From positions 14,253,001 to 14,317,000 of the forward strand of contig CATNEN010000001.1 of NCBI GenBank assembly GCA_950097015.1: a stretch of 64,000 bases of DNA, written 5' to 3'. Source of the DNA: Macrostomum hystrix (taxonomy: Eukaryota > Platyhelminthes > Macrostomidae). Position numbers and translations under genes: made by a program. This document shows, piece after piece, positions 13,476 through 25,700 of this stretch; the first letter of the stretch is position 1, and every line of letters starts with the position of its first letter. A model generated the notes under the pieces. That model was not told the origin of the DNA. It ran no database searches and saw only the letters and a list, made by a program, of their open reading frames with translations.

Positions 13476-14871
13476 TCACAGGTATTGCAGGTAGCTTGTG
13501 TTTCCGACTCCATCTGGAAAACAAGAATATATTAACTAATGTAGATATATTCGTTCAATAGTTTTCTGCTTCAAAGAAATCTAAAAGTGAATATAATAGT
13601 AATACTAATTCTGACTCCTGAGCACACCCGCACACAGATACTGTAGGCACACGCTTACACAGGTGTGTACATCTGTCCTGACTTTCTCATCGTCAGGCAG
13701 TGTACACTGCCACTGTGCCTTGGAGGTTGGTCCTCAAGGCCGTAAATTGCACGACAAGCCCTCAAGCCTTCTCTCCGCGGCTGCGCCCCAAATGAAAGTG
13801 GCCTCGCCGCGGAATCGAGCTCAGGGACCTTGGTGCGAGAGACTTGAAACGCGTTAACCGATCTGCCGCCGACCCCCATCGGAAAGTGAGACATCATGGC
13901 TCATATTCTGACTACTCACCTGTGAGTGACAGGAAGTGCACTTCCGATGCTCCGCTGCAGTCTAGAAGACCTCCGCCGGTGCCAAAGTCAACCGCCGATG
14001 ATGACGCGGTCACCAAGAAGTAGGCTGGTACCTGCTGCTGCTGCTGCTGAATCTGCTTGACAGGAGTTGACATGGTGAAGTAATCAACAAAACCGCTGCT
14101 TGGAAACAATTGTTCTTGCTGCTGCTGCTGCATCAGGTCGGTAGGAGAGCAGCTCACACTTGAGCTGTTTGCAGTTTCGCTGGACAGGTGCTGAAACAGG
14201 CCTGAGTCGTCGATTTCGCCAGACGCCGAAGCCGCAACTGCCGCCGTCTGACCAAAGTCGTCATCGTCACTGAGAAGGAGGTCGGACAGGTCGCACATGC
14301 CGGAAGTCTCGGCGGGCAGTGCAGGGGCATTCTGAACCACTTCAGTTTGCACCTGAGTTTGAGGCTGCTGCTGCTGCTGTTGCTGCTGCTGTTGCTGCTG
14401 CTGTCTTACCGACTGTCTCTGCTTCTTGGGCAGTTCCTGGTCGAAATTGTAGCCGCCAATTTCGGCCGAGTCAGAGTCCAACACACGCGCCAGGTAAGCA
14501 ATGTAGCTAGTGGCAGTCTTAAGAACCTCAACCTTGCTCAACTTCTTGGCCTTCTTACCGTTGTACCTGGTGGGCAGGCGGTCTCGCAGAATAGCAAAAG
14601 TTCTGTTGATCAGCTTCACTCGGTTGCGCTCCCGCTCGTTTCGCTTCTGCACCGTTGTCGTCTGGGGCTTCTGCACTGCGAATTTGCCATTGATAAACTG
14701 CAGCTTCCTTCGGCACGGCTGGTTGGTGTAGGCCACGGTCACCTTCTTCTGCTGCTGCTGCTGCTGATCAAGCCACTCAGTTGACAAGTTTGCCTTATCA
14801 TCACTGACCAACTGTGACATGGCTACCCCAAGCTTGTTCGACTGTGCAGTATGAGGTGCAACTAACAGCAT
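13476..14871 (-). CDS. Achaete-scute-like class A bHLH transcription factor
   Basis: Nuclear proneural-type transcription factor expected to bind E-boxes as an E-protein heterodimer. Two exons, 13920-14871 and 13476-13513, encode 329 residues. The donor is CACAG|GTGAGT and the acceptor TTTTCCAG. The join gives a C-terminus ending SYLQYL. Residues about 75-131 form the bHLH. The basic region KRNERERNRVKLIN is almost identical to the ASCL basic region, followed by a loop with YNGKKAKKLSKVE and helix 2 VLKTATSYIAYLARVL. Two polyQ tracts, an acidic LLSDDDDF patch and Gln-rich spacers flank it. The start is the first ATG after the in-frame GTG at 14893-14895. The 406-nt intron contains a SINE (13612-13880). 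Transcription diverges from the DSTYK-like gene across about 4.9 kb of mostly satellite DNA. The subtype within ASCL cannot be set from sequence alone. Confidence 0.88.
13612..13880 (-). mobile_element. tRNA-derived SINE, family 1, in bHLH gene intron
   Basis: Reverse complement carries the tRNA-like head (cgcgttaaccgatctgccgc as read on plus), the B-box ggaatcgagctcagggacc complement, and the full body to ctgactcctgagcacac. It lies inside intron 13514-13919, in the sense direction of the host gene. Confidence 0.88.
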
Positions 14872-15310
14872 TGAACTGTTCTCCGGAATCAACACTCACT
14901 GCTGTTTTTATTTTGATTTTGGTTTTGTTCCAGCCAGACAACCAACCCCTCCTCCCAGTGACCATTGGCTGAGCAGTTGTGAGAACACCCTGCACATCTT
15001 TCTCACCTTTCTCGGCTCTTACCTATCAAACCTGGTCATCAAGTTTACTTTCATCTCGCCGCGGTTTTTTATTACCTTATAATTAATTATTTTTTATAAT
15101 AACTGACGAGCTGGTGTCTACAATTATCACAATTTTTTATCAATCAGACAAGCTCTTCGCCATGGCTCCTTCAAACTTCGCCAGTTATATCTGCATTATA
15201 TCTGGTTGATGTGTTCACACCAAAGTGGTAATAAATTTAGATAATAGCAGATTAGCCTTGCAGTAAAAAAAGAGGCATTTATGAGATTAGAGCAAACCTA
15301 TTACCTCCTT
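14872..15310. other. Upstream region of the bHLH gene
   Basis: No gene seen. The minus strand has a CCAAT box (complement of ccattggctgag at about 14961) and an E-box-like CAACTG close by (cagttg on plus). These are common motifs and only weak promoter hints. Confidence 0.3.
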
Positions 15311-18279
15311 AATGACCATAACCTACTGTTCTATGACGAAAAACTGCTATCCCATGACCAAAACCTACTGTCCCATGACCAAAACCTACTGTCCAATGAC
15401 CAAGACCTACTGTCCAATGACCAAAACATACTGTCCCTTGACCAAAACCTACTGTCCAATGACCAAAACCTACTGTCCAATGACCAAAACCTACTGTCCC
15501 TTGACCAAAACCTACTGTCCAATGACAAAACCCACTGTCCCATGATGAGTGCCTACTGTCTCATGACTAAAACCTACTGTCTCATGACCAAAACCTACTG
15601 TCTCATGACTAAAACCTACTGTCTCATGACCAAAACCTACTGTCTCATGACCAAAACCTACTGTCTCATGACCAAAACCTACTGTCTCATGATGAGTGCC
15701 TACTGTCTCATGACTAAAACCTACTGTCTCATGACCAAAACCTACTGTCTCATGACCAAAACCTACTGTCCAATGACCTAAACTTAATGTCCCATGACCA
15801 AAACCCACTGTCCCATGATCAGTGCCTACTGTCTCATGACAAAACCTACTGCCTTATGACCAAAACCTACTGTCTCATGACTAAAACCTATTGCCCCATG
15901 ACCAAAACCAACTGTCCCATGACCTAAACTTAATGTCCCATGACCAATGCCTACTGTCTCATGACCAAAACCTACTGTCCAATGACAAAACCCACTGTCC
16001 CATGATGAGTGCCGACTGTCTCATGACTAAAACCTACTGTCTCATGACTAAAACCTACTGTCTCATGACCAAAACCTACTGTCTCATGACTAAAACCTAC
16101 TGTCTCATGACCAAAACCTACTGTCTCATGACCAAAACCTACTGTCCAATGACCTAAACTTAATGTCCCATGACCAAAACCCACTGTCCCATGATCAGTG
16201 CCTACTGTCTCATGACAAAACCTACTGCCTTATGACCAAAACCTACTGTCTCATGACTAAAACCTATTGCCCCATGACCAAAACCAACTGTCCCATGACC
16301 TAAACTTAATGTCCCATGACCAATGCCTACTGTCTCATGACCAAAACCTACTGTCCAATGACAAAACCCACTGTCCCATGATGAGTGCCGACTGTCTCAT
16401 GACTAAAACCTACTGTCTCATGACTAAAACCTACTGTCTCATGACCAAAACCTACTGTCTCATGACTAAAACCTACTGTCTCATGACCTAAACCTACTGT
16501 CTCATGACCAAAACCTACTGTCTCATGACCAAAACCTACTGTCTCATGATGATTGCCTACTGTCTCATGACTAAAACCTACTGTCCCATGACCTAAACTT
16601 AATGTCCCATGACCAAAACCCACTGTCCCATGATCAGTGCCTACTGTCTCATGACAAAACCTACTGCCTTGTGACCAAAACCTACTGTCTCATGACTAAA
16701 ACCTATTGCCCCATGACCAAAACCAACTGTCCCATGACCTAAACTTAATGTCCCATGACCAAAACCTACTGCCTTATGACCAAAACCTACTGTCTCATGA
16801 CTAAAACCTATTGCCCCATGACCAAAACCAACTGTCCCATGACCTAAACTTAATGTCCCATGACCAATGCCTACTGGCTCATGACCAAAACCTACTGTCC
16901 AATGACAAAACCCACTGTCCCATGATGAGTGCCTACTGTCTCATGACCAAAACCTATTGTCCAATGACAAAAACTTACTGTCCCATGACCAAAACCTATT
17001 GTCCAATGACAAAAACTTACTGTCCCATGACCAAAACCTACTGTCTCATGACCAAAACCTACTGTCCCATGACCAATGCCTACTGTCTCATGACCAAAAC
17101 CTACTGTCCCATGATGAGTGCCTACTGTCTCATGACTAAAACCTACTGTCTCATGACCAAAACCTACTGTCTCATGACTAAAACCTACTGTCCCATGACC
17201 AATGCCTACTGTCTCATGACCAAAACCTACTGTCCAATGACAAAACCCACTGTCCCATGATGAGTGCCTACTGTCTCATGACCAAAACCTACTGTCCAAT
17301 GACAAAACCCACTGTCCCATGATCAGTGCCTACTGTCTCATGACAAAACCTACTGCCTTATGACCAAAACCTATTGTCCAATGACAAAAACTTACTGTCC
17401 CATGACCAAAACCTATTGTCCAATGACAAAAACTTACTGTCCCATGACTAATGCCTACTGTCTCATGACCAAAACCTACTGTCCCATGATGAGTGCCTAC
17501 TGTCCCATTACCAAAACCTACTGTCCCATTACCAGAATCTACTGTCCCGTGACCAGAACCTACTGTCCCGTGACCACAACCTACTGTTCCATTACCAGAA
17601 CCTACTGTCCCATGACCAGAACCTACTGTCCCGTGACCACAACCTACTGTTCCATTACCAGAACCTACTGTTCCATTACCAGAACCTACTGTCCCATTAC
17701 CAAAACCGACTGTCCCATTACCAGAACCTACTGTCCCATTACCAGAACCTACTGTCCCGTGACCAAAACCTACTGTCCCGTGACCAAAGCCTACTGTTCC
17801 ATGACCAGAACGTACTGTCCCGTGACCAAAACCTACTGTCCCGTGACCAAAACCTACTGTCCCATTACCAAAACCTACTGTTCCATGACCAGAACCTACT
17901 GTCCCGTGACCAGAACCTACTGTCCCATTACCAAAACCTACTGTCCCATTACCAAAACCTACTGTCCCATTACCAAAACCTACTGTCCCATTACCAGAAC
18001 CTACTGTCCCATTACCAGAACCTACTGTCCCATTACCAAAACCTACTGTCCCATTACCAGAACCTACTCTCCCATTACCAAAACCTACTGTCCCATTACC
18101 AGAACCTACTGTCCCATTACCAGAACCTACTGTCCCATTACCAAAACCTACTGTCCCATTACCAGAACCTACTCTCCCATTACCAGAACCTACTGTCCCA
18201 TTACCAAAACTGACTGTCCCATTACCAAAACCTACTGTCCCATTACCAAAACCAACTGACCCATGACTAAAACCCAGTA
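15311..18279. repeat. 21-bp satellite array (T4)
   Basis: About 140 units with core ctactgtcccatgaccaaaa; the full unit is 21 bp. Variants include ctgtctcatgac, ctgtccaatgac and catgatgagtgcc. From about 17500 the unit switches to a ctactgtcccattaccagaa form. Blocks of about 376 bp, marked by gatcagtgcc, repeat around 15816, 16191 and later. Because 21 is a multiple of 3 and the unit lacks stops in several frames, long heptapeptide open frames appear on both strands. They are not evidence of coding. Confidence 0.97.
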
Positions 18280-18827
18280 GATCACCGTTGCTACGCTTGC
18301 ATGACCAGTTTGTCAGTCAAAAGGAAATTTAACTTCAAATATTTCCGATGCCATCAATGGATACTTTACTTTCAAACAATATTTAAAGTCACAGATTATG
18401 CAACAAAGGCGTATTAGTCAGCTAGCTACAAGTGTATTTATGGAGTTGATATTCTGTGCTGTAAAATATTTAGCATGCACGTTGAATGCAAGCTTAAAAC
18501 GTCCTTATATATAAAAGAATGCCAGGCAAAACTAAAATAAAATTATCATTACTGACCAACCAACCCTTAATGACGTCACAAATGACCCCCTCGTTAGTTT
18601 TGAATTAGATGTTCTTTGAAATAAACAGCTTATAGGAAAATTAACACATCTAACCATATGTAAATGCAAATTTCTTACTTAAAAGGCCCTCACAGTTAGT
18701 AACAATGGACCACTGATTAAAACTTTTCGATAAGCTATTTAAAAATATTGCGAAAAAAATCTATAAAAAACTCATTTGCTCAAAACTCATTTGCCTGTGC
18801 TTTATGTGTCTATTCCACCTGCGTCCG
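18280..18827. other. Unique spacer with TATA-like and CRE-like motifs
   Basis: Contains ttatatataaaag (18505-18517), a good TATA-like box on the plus strand, and a perfect CRE palindrome tgacgtca (18571-18578). They lie about 1.3 kb before the DSTYK-like start. No exon is seen. Function as its promoter is a guess. Confidence 0.3.
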
Positions 18828-19150
18828 CTCTCTCCTCCCCCTTTCTCCGCTCTCTCCTCCACCTTTCTCCGCTCTCTCCTTCACCTTTATCCGCTCTCTC
18901 CTCCACCTTTCTCCACTCTCCTCCTCCACCTTTCTCCACTCTCCTCCTCCACCTTTCTACACTCTCCTCCTCCACCTTTCTCCACTCTCCTCCTCCACCT
19001 TTCTCCACTCTCTCCTCCACCTTTCTCCACTCTCTTCTCCACCTTTCTCCGCTCTCTTCTCCACCTTTCTCCGCTCTCTCCTCCACCTTTCTCCGCTCTC
19101 TCCTCCACCTTTCTCCGCTCTCTCCTCCACAGTCTCCGCTCTCTCCCACC
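18828..19150. repeat. Pyrimidine-rich 22-24-bp minisatellite (T5)
   Basis: About 14 units of ctctctcctccacctttctc plus a short ccg end, with insertions giving cctcctccacc. The plus strand is almost pure pyrimidine. The last units (ctccacagtctccgctctct) match the complement of the array at 47286-47660, so the two are one family. Confidence 0.93.
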
Positions 19151-19795
19151 ACAGCGCCTCTATTTCATTGAGTCTCTCGTGTTCATTCTGTACAGAAGCG
19201 CGCATTTTGTAAAAGCAAGCCGCATTTGGAATCAACATTGAACGAGTTAGGCAGAGAATTTTAGTCACCTAAGACTATTAGCTATTTATATAGAGATTCC
19301 AAAGTCAATGTAAGGCAATGAACGAGCAGAGTTAGCTGAGGGTAGAAAACAATTTTCGACTATCAAGCATTTCGCTAATACAGTTATTTTCAGCTTCTTA
19401 TTCATCCGCAACTATTCGCCAAGGCATTGTGGGCTGCTGAATCACATAGCTTTAAGATAAACAATCTCATCTAGCCATAACTATAAGTAGCATATACACA
19501 GAGTAAGCCAGTGCACAATTGTACATCACTGCAGGTTGTGTGCATTGAATTTGGCAACCAACTGCACTAAATAAATCTCTATGACCTGCGTTCATCTGGC
19601 TATTGTGCGGCCCAACGTTTTAACAAGGCTATTTAGTTTAGTGTCAGATAATCGCATTCGAAATCTCGTTGGAGCTAAACAGTTGTTAAATAAGTTTTTA
19701 GCATGGATTCAGTGACATTATCGTGAATTTCTGGCTTACACAAGCGCCATTAACAATCTCAGTTTGTCTGTGAGGTCCGAATAATTTCCTGAAAC
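19151..19795. other. Spacer upstream of DSTYK-like first exon
   Basis: No array or coding exon recognised. It probably contains the 5'UTR or promoter of the plus-strand gene starting at 19796. Confidence 0.35.
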
Positions 19796-22700
19796 ATGGA
19801 AAGCACAATCGATGAAGGTTTGTCTTCTGTTCTGTTGCACTGAGAAGATTGCTTATAATTGTGGATTATAATCCAAATGTTTATCCTCCTCTTGACCACA
19901 ACCTACTTTTTCATGACCAGAACCTACTGTCCCATGACCAAAACCTACTGTTCCATAACTAGAACCTACTGTTCCATGACCAGAACCTACTGTTCCATGA
20001 CCAGAACCTACTGTCCCATGACCAGAACCTACTGTCCCGTGACCAAAACCTACTGTTCCATGACCAGAACCTACTGTTCCATAACCAGAACCTACTGTTC
20101 CATAACCAGAACCTACTGTCCCATGACCAGAACCTACTGTTCCATGACCAGAACCTACTGTTCCATAACCAGAACCTACTGTTCCATAACCAGAACCTAC
20201 TGTCCCATGACCAGAACCTACTGTCCCGTGACCAAAACCTACAGTCCAAGGACCAAAATCTACTGTTAATGACCAAAACCTACTGTTCCATAACCAGAAC
20301 CTACTGTTCCATGACCAGAACCTACTGTTCCATGACCAGAACCTACTGTCCCATGACCAGAACCTACTGTTCCATGACCAGAACCTACTGTTCCATAACC
20401 AGAACCTACTGTTCCATAACCAGAACCTACTGTCCCATGACCAGAACCTACTGTCCCGTGACCAAAACCTACAGTCCAAGGACCAAAATCTACTGTTAAT
20501 GACCAAAACATATTGCCCCATGACCAGAACCTACTGTCCCGTGACCAAAACCTACTGTCCCATGACCAAAACCTACTGTTCCATAACCAGAACCTACTGT
20601 TCCATGACCAGAACCTACTGTCCCGTGACCAAAACCTACAGTCCAAGGACCAAAATCTACTGTTAATGACCAAAACCTATTGCCCCATGACCAAAACCTA
20701 TTGCCCCATGACCAAAACCTATTGCCCCATGACCAAAACCTACTGTTCCATGACCAGAACCTACTGTCCCATGACCAGAACCTACTGTTCCATAACCAGA
20801 ACCTACTGTTCCATGACCAGAGCCTACTGTCCCATGACCAGAACCTACTGTCCCGTGACCAAAACCTACAGTCAAAGGACCAAAATCTACTGTTAATGAC
20901 CAAAACCTATTGCCCCATGACCAAAACCTATTGCCCCATGACCAAAACCTACTGTCCCATGACCAAAACCAACTTCCCATGACCAAAACCTACTGTCCCA
21001 TGACCAAAACCAACTTCCCATGACCAAAACCTACTGTTCCATGACCAAAATCTACTTTCCCCAGCACTAACAGTATTCCTCACGATTAGAATGCAGTTTT
21101 CAGGATTTGTCGCATTGGGATCCTCAAATTAAAGATATTTTCTCAGCAACCACCAGTTTTAACAATCACTTGTGCGCAGCGATCTTACTGGCTGGCAGAG
21201 AATATTCCCGCAGAATCGGATGGTCCAAGTGCTGTCGAGGCTGGCAGTCCGGTGGACGTTAACCATCCACTGCTCGGCGAGTCACTCAACCTAACTAGTG
21301 TTGATCAGGTCCCGACACAGGCAGTGAAAGTTCAGGCGGAGGTCGGTCAGCGGGACAGCAGTCCAGGGACAGATTCGATGCGCCGTCGCATTCAAGCAGA
21401 CTTTCAGCGTCACACAAGCTTGTGCGACGTCATCGAAGCCACTCACCGACGCCTAGGCGACGCTTTCGCAGAAATTCAAACCGCTCTTGACTCGTCAACC
21501 GGCGTTGGAGCCGACGAAACTCCGTTGCACGCGCCATGGCGATTGGTTGAATCAAGCGACTCGGCATCCGGTCAGACGGAGGCGATGGCCAAGCTGCGAT
21601 CTGAACAGCGCTTGCTGGTGTTTGGCGGCCCCAGCAGCGGCAAGTCGAGCCTCATCAACCGCCTCCTGGGCGAGGATGTCATGCCAATCGGCATTGGCAG
21701 CTCGCTGATGTGCCAGGCTGGCCTAACGCACCTGCACTACAGCGACAGGCCGTTTGTACGCTTCGCCGGTGCAGCCGCCCAGCCGTTGGTTGAACTGGAC
21801 GGCAGCCGGCCACTGGCGGGCCAGATCCGATCGTTCCTGTTGAACGACTCGTACGAGGCGCAGCGACAAGCCTGGGCGGAGATGAACGGCTGCACTTTGG
21901 AGATCGGAGCACGCATTGAGCTGATGAGGTGCCGATTGGCGTTTGTCGAGGTGCCAAGCGACTGTGTGGATCACCTGGTGCGGGAGAGACTGCTGCGTGA
22001 GCTGGCAAGATCCACGCATCACACAGTGGTGTACGTTGTGGACAGTCAGAAAGGCTTCTGCAACCAGGTGAGCGAGTCAGATGGCAGTGCCAGTTGTGTA
22101 CTAATTACTATGCGAGTTTAGCCTTAGAGGCAACATCTGTGTCATTTTGAGAAACGCACTTAAGTCGTTATCGTGGATATAACAAAATTAAATAAAACTT
22201 TAACATTTGAAAAAGCTGTACTAAATATCTTGACGTTCCGGAGATGTGGCGATTCGATTCTTGTTTGCGATTCGATTCTTGTTTGCGATGGTGCGGAACA
22301 AAACAGCGCTTCAGAATGTCATTATCCTGCGTTACTGACGTTGCTTGTTGTCACTTGCAAAGGCCTGGTTCTTGGGTCCGCAGCGATTCCGCAGCGAGGC
22401 CACATTAATTTGGGGCGAAGCCGCGCCGAGAAGGCTTGGGGGCTTGTCGTGCAATTTAAACCATTGAGGGCCGACCTTCAAGACACTGTGAAAATGTACA
22501 CTGTTTCACGAGGAGAAAGTCAGGGCAGGTGTACACACATGTTTGAGCCTTGAGCTCAGGTGTCAGTGACATGGCCAGAAAATAAAACACACTGGAAAGG
22601 CGGGAACGTTTTACGAAAGCGAGCGATGCTCCCAATCTCAAACAAAAGAAGGAATTAGATAAAAGAATGCAGCTCGGAGACCACCACTCCACGCCACCGG

Positions 22701-25700
22701 AGACGCCTCGCCCCCGCTGCTGCTGGCCACCTCCATGCCTGTAGCTGTGATTGCAGGTCTTTACTGAGTTCAGGATGGTTGAGCGCTGCTGAGAGCCGCT
22801 GAGTCGGTTGATGCTTTTCACCAAACCTAGATACTCGTAGGCCCCTGCATTTCAATTCAGCACTCAGCGAACATGCTTTACACTTGCAGCGCAACGCAGC
22901 ATTATCTCGCTAGATGTCACCAAAGGGTGTGCTATTACCCGCAGCCCTCCTGCAATTATTGATATTAATAATATTATTATTAAGGCCTGGTTCTTTTTTT
23001 AATTAATAAATGTTTAACTCGACAGTCAATCCTTCACTCGCCGGCTGTCCAGGATCGCGAATTCCTCCTGTTCCTTCGAGCCAACCGACCCGAGGATCCG
23101 GTGATCTTCGCAGTCAACAAGGTGGACTATGATCCCGAGGCCGAGCTGATGGACGGCAACACGGATGACGAAGAATCCGAGGATGGCGAGGAACAGGACG
23201 ATGGTAGCTCGGTGCACGAGACCGGCGAGGCCACGCAGTCGAGGAAGCTGCGCCTTGTCAACGAGCAGCTGACTCGCTACCGCCTGGTACATGCGGGCTC
23301 CGGCCAAGGCGGACGCGTTCGTAGCGTCTTTCCGCTGTCTCTGCTGCGTCTTCGAGTGCCGCTGACTTTGGGATCAGCGAGCAGCAAGAGCCTGGTGCTT
23401 CGGCTGAACGAACAGTACCGCAGACAGTACCACGAGCTGGAGGAAGCTCTCTGCAACTACCTCCTCCTGACTAGCAGCGCCGGTGTTGATGGCGCCACGT
23501 GCGCCCTTTACCTGAAGGCGTCCCTGGCGTTTGACGCGTTCGCGAGAGACCCTGCCAGAGAGGAAGCCGATTCAAGGGCGGCGCCCGTCAAAGAGACAAT
23601 CCGATTGGCTATTAGCGAAGCACGCCAGACCATCGAAGAACTGAAGAGGAAGCTGAGAACGGAACTTACTAGGCTGCATCAGGTAAGCACCGACTGGCAA
23701 ACAATAACCTACTTATTTCCTGTTGATGCATGTCTGCATCTTTGCTTGTCAACCCAGGAACGAGAGGCCACCATAGTCACGGAGTGCGGCCAATTAGAAT
23801 TCGGCCCACTGCGGTTGCACAATCGGATTCGGAACAATGAAGTTGAGCAGCAGTACCGTACTCAGCTGCACAACTATGTACTGCATCTACTCAACAGCGA
23901 GGTCTCTGTCGGACTGGATGATGATCTCAAACAGCTCAGAGCGGATCTGACTGTGATCATCGGCCAGCTGCAGAGCCGGCTGATGAAGGGGTCGTCGGAG
24001 CATTCTCTGGATGGCGGGTTCGTTGACAGCCAGTGGAACAGTGTGGTTCGGATGCAGGCTCAGGAAGCTCAGAGCATTGCGGCTAAAATGCACCGCCTGT
24101 CAGTCGAATGGGAGGGCGACTTCAAGTTCTTCACCTGGATGAGGCGACTGGTCACCGCCTCGAGGGGCCAGGCTAGCGGACAAGCAGCCACGTTCAACAG
24201 CTTCGAATGGAAGGTCGGCACAGTTCAGTTTTCAGTTTAACGAAGATTCAGTTTAACAAAGATTCAGTTTAACAAAGATTCAGTTTAACAAAGATTCAGT
24301 TTATCAAAGATTCAGTTTAACAAAGATTCAGTTTAACAAAGATTCAGGTTAACAAATATTCAGTTTAACGAAGATTCAGTTTAACAAAGATTCAGTTTCC
24401 CGAGACATTAGGTATACACTTTTGAAACCGTCTTCAAAACCCAACTGTTTGTTCAGGCCACTGTAGCAAAAAACTTCTACGAGGACATCAATTTATCAGC
24501 AGTTGTGAAAAAATTCTTCTCTAACCTCGAAGCCAAGCTGCAGCAGACGGAGCGTCGGCTGCAGTGTCTGGCCGCCTCAAGGCAGCGCTGCGGAACTCGC
24601 CTTCGCCGCCTACTTCGCCGAGCTGATCCGGCTGCTAGCGCGGCCTGGCGGTCGGCTCAGCGTTGCCAGGCAACCGCGGACGCACTGCGCAACGCCCAAC
24701 GCTTCGGACTGATCAATCTGGGCAGGCAAGTCGGTAGCGGCAGGCTGGGGTTTCAGTACGCCCTGTCAGCACAGGGATACGCCGGCTTCTTCCATGGCCA
24801 GCACTCCGCCACCGTGCTGTCAACCGAGGGTCCAATTGGCAGCGTCTGCAGCCTCTACTTGGGCCAGAGGCGTCAAAAGTGCCGGCTGCTTTCCGCAGAG
24901 GCTACGGTCGCTCCGCTGCTAGTGACGCTCAGCTCGCTAGGAGGCGAGTGTCGCCTGTGCGTGCTGCACAATGCCTACTCCTACAGCCTGACTGAGCTCC
25001 TAGAGAGCGACTTGAGATTGCGATATTCAGATCGGCAAGCATTCTGCCTGCTGAACAGTCTGCTTCAGCTGTGTCAACTTTGCGCTGCAGCCGGCGCTGT
25101 GGAGGGATGCTGCGATGGCGACGAGCCTGCTGGATGGCTCACTTGCGAGGCTGTGCGGGTGAGCAGTGCCAGGCTCTGATGCTATGCTCAACTAAAGCTT
25201 TTAGTTTTGGTCATGGGACAGTAACTTTTGGTCAAGGGACAGTAGATTTTGGTCATGGTACGGAAGGTTTTGGTCATGGGACAGTAGGCTTTGGTCATGG
25301 GACAGTAGGCTTTGGTCATGGGACAGTAGGCTTTGGTCTCGGGACAGTAGGCTTTGGTCTCGGGACAGTAGGTTTTGGTCATGGGACAGTAGGCTTTGGT
25401 CTCGGGACAGTAGGTTTTGGTCATGGGACAGTAGGTTTTGGTCATGGGACAGTAGGTTTTGATCATGGGACAGTAGGCTTTGGTCTCGGGACAGTAGGTT
25501 TTGGTCACGGGACAGTAGGTTCTCGTCATGGGACAGTAGGTTTTGGTCACGGGACAGTAGTTTTTGGTCATGGGACAGTAGTTTTTGGTCATGGGACAGT
25601 AGGTTTTGGTCACGGGACAGTAGTTTTTGGTCATGGGACAGTAGTTTTTGGTCATGGGACAGTAGGTTTTGGTCATGGGACAGTAGGTTTTGGTCATGGG

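Noticed and set aside
15281-18259. Long open frames with MTKTYCP or SHDQNLL heptapeptide repeats in T4, T6 and T8
   Set aside because: The 21-bp unit is a multiple of 3 and stop-free in several frames on both strands. No start context, splice sites or unique coding flanks support them, and two of the arrays lie in introns.
18748-19268. Ser/Pro/Leu- or Arg/Glu-rich frames in T5 and likewise in T20
   Set aside because: Pure by-product of polypyrimidine/polypurine repeats.
25071-25202. Coding frame running from the DSTYK-like exon into the T8 array
   Set aside because: It is a different frame from the exon. The true frame ends at a clear GTGAGC donor at 25159.
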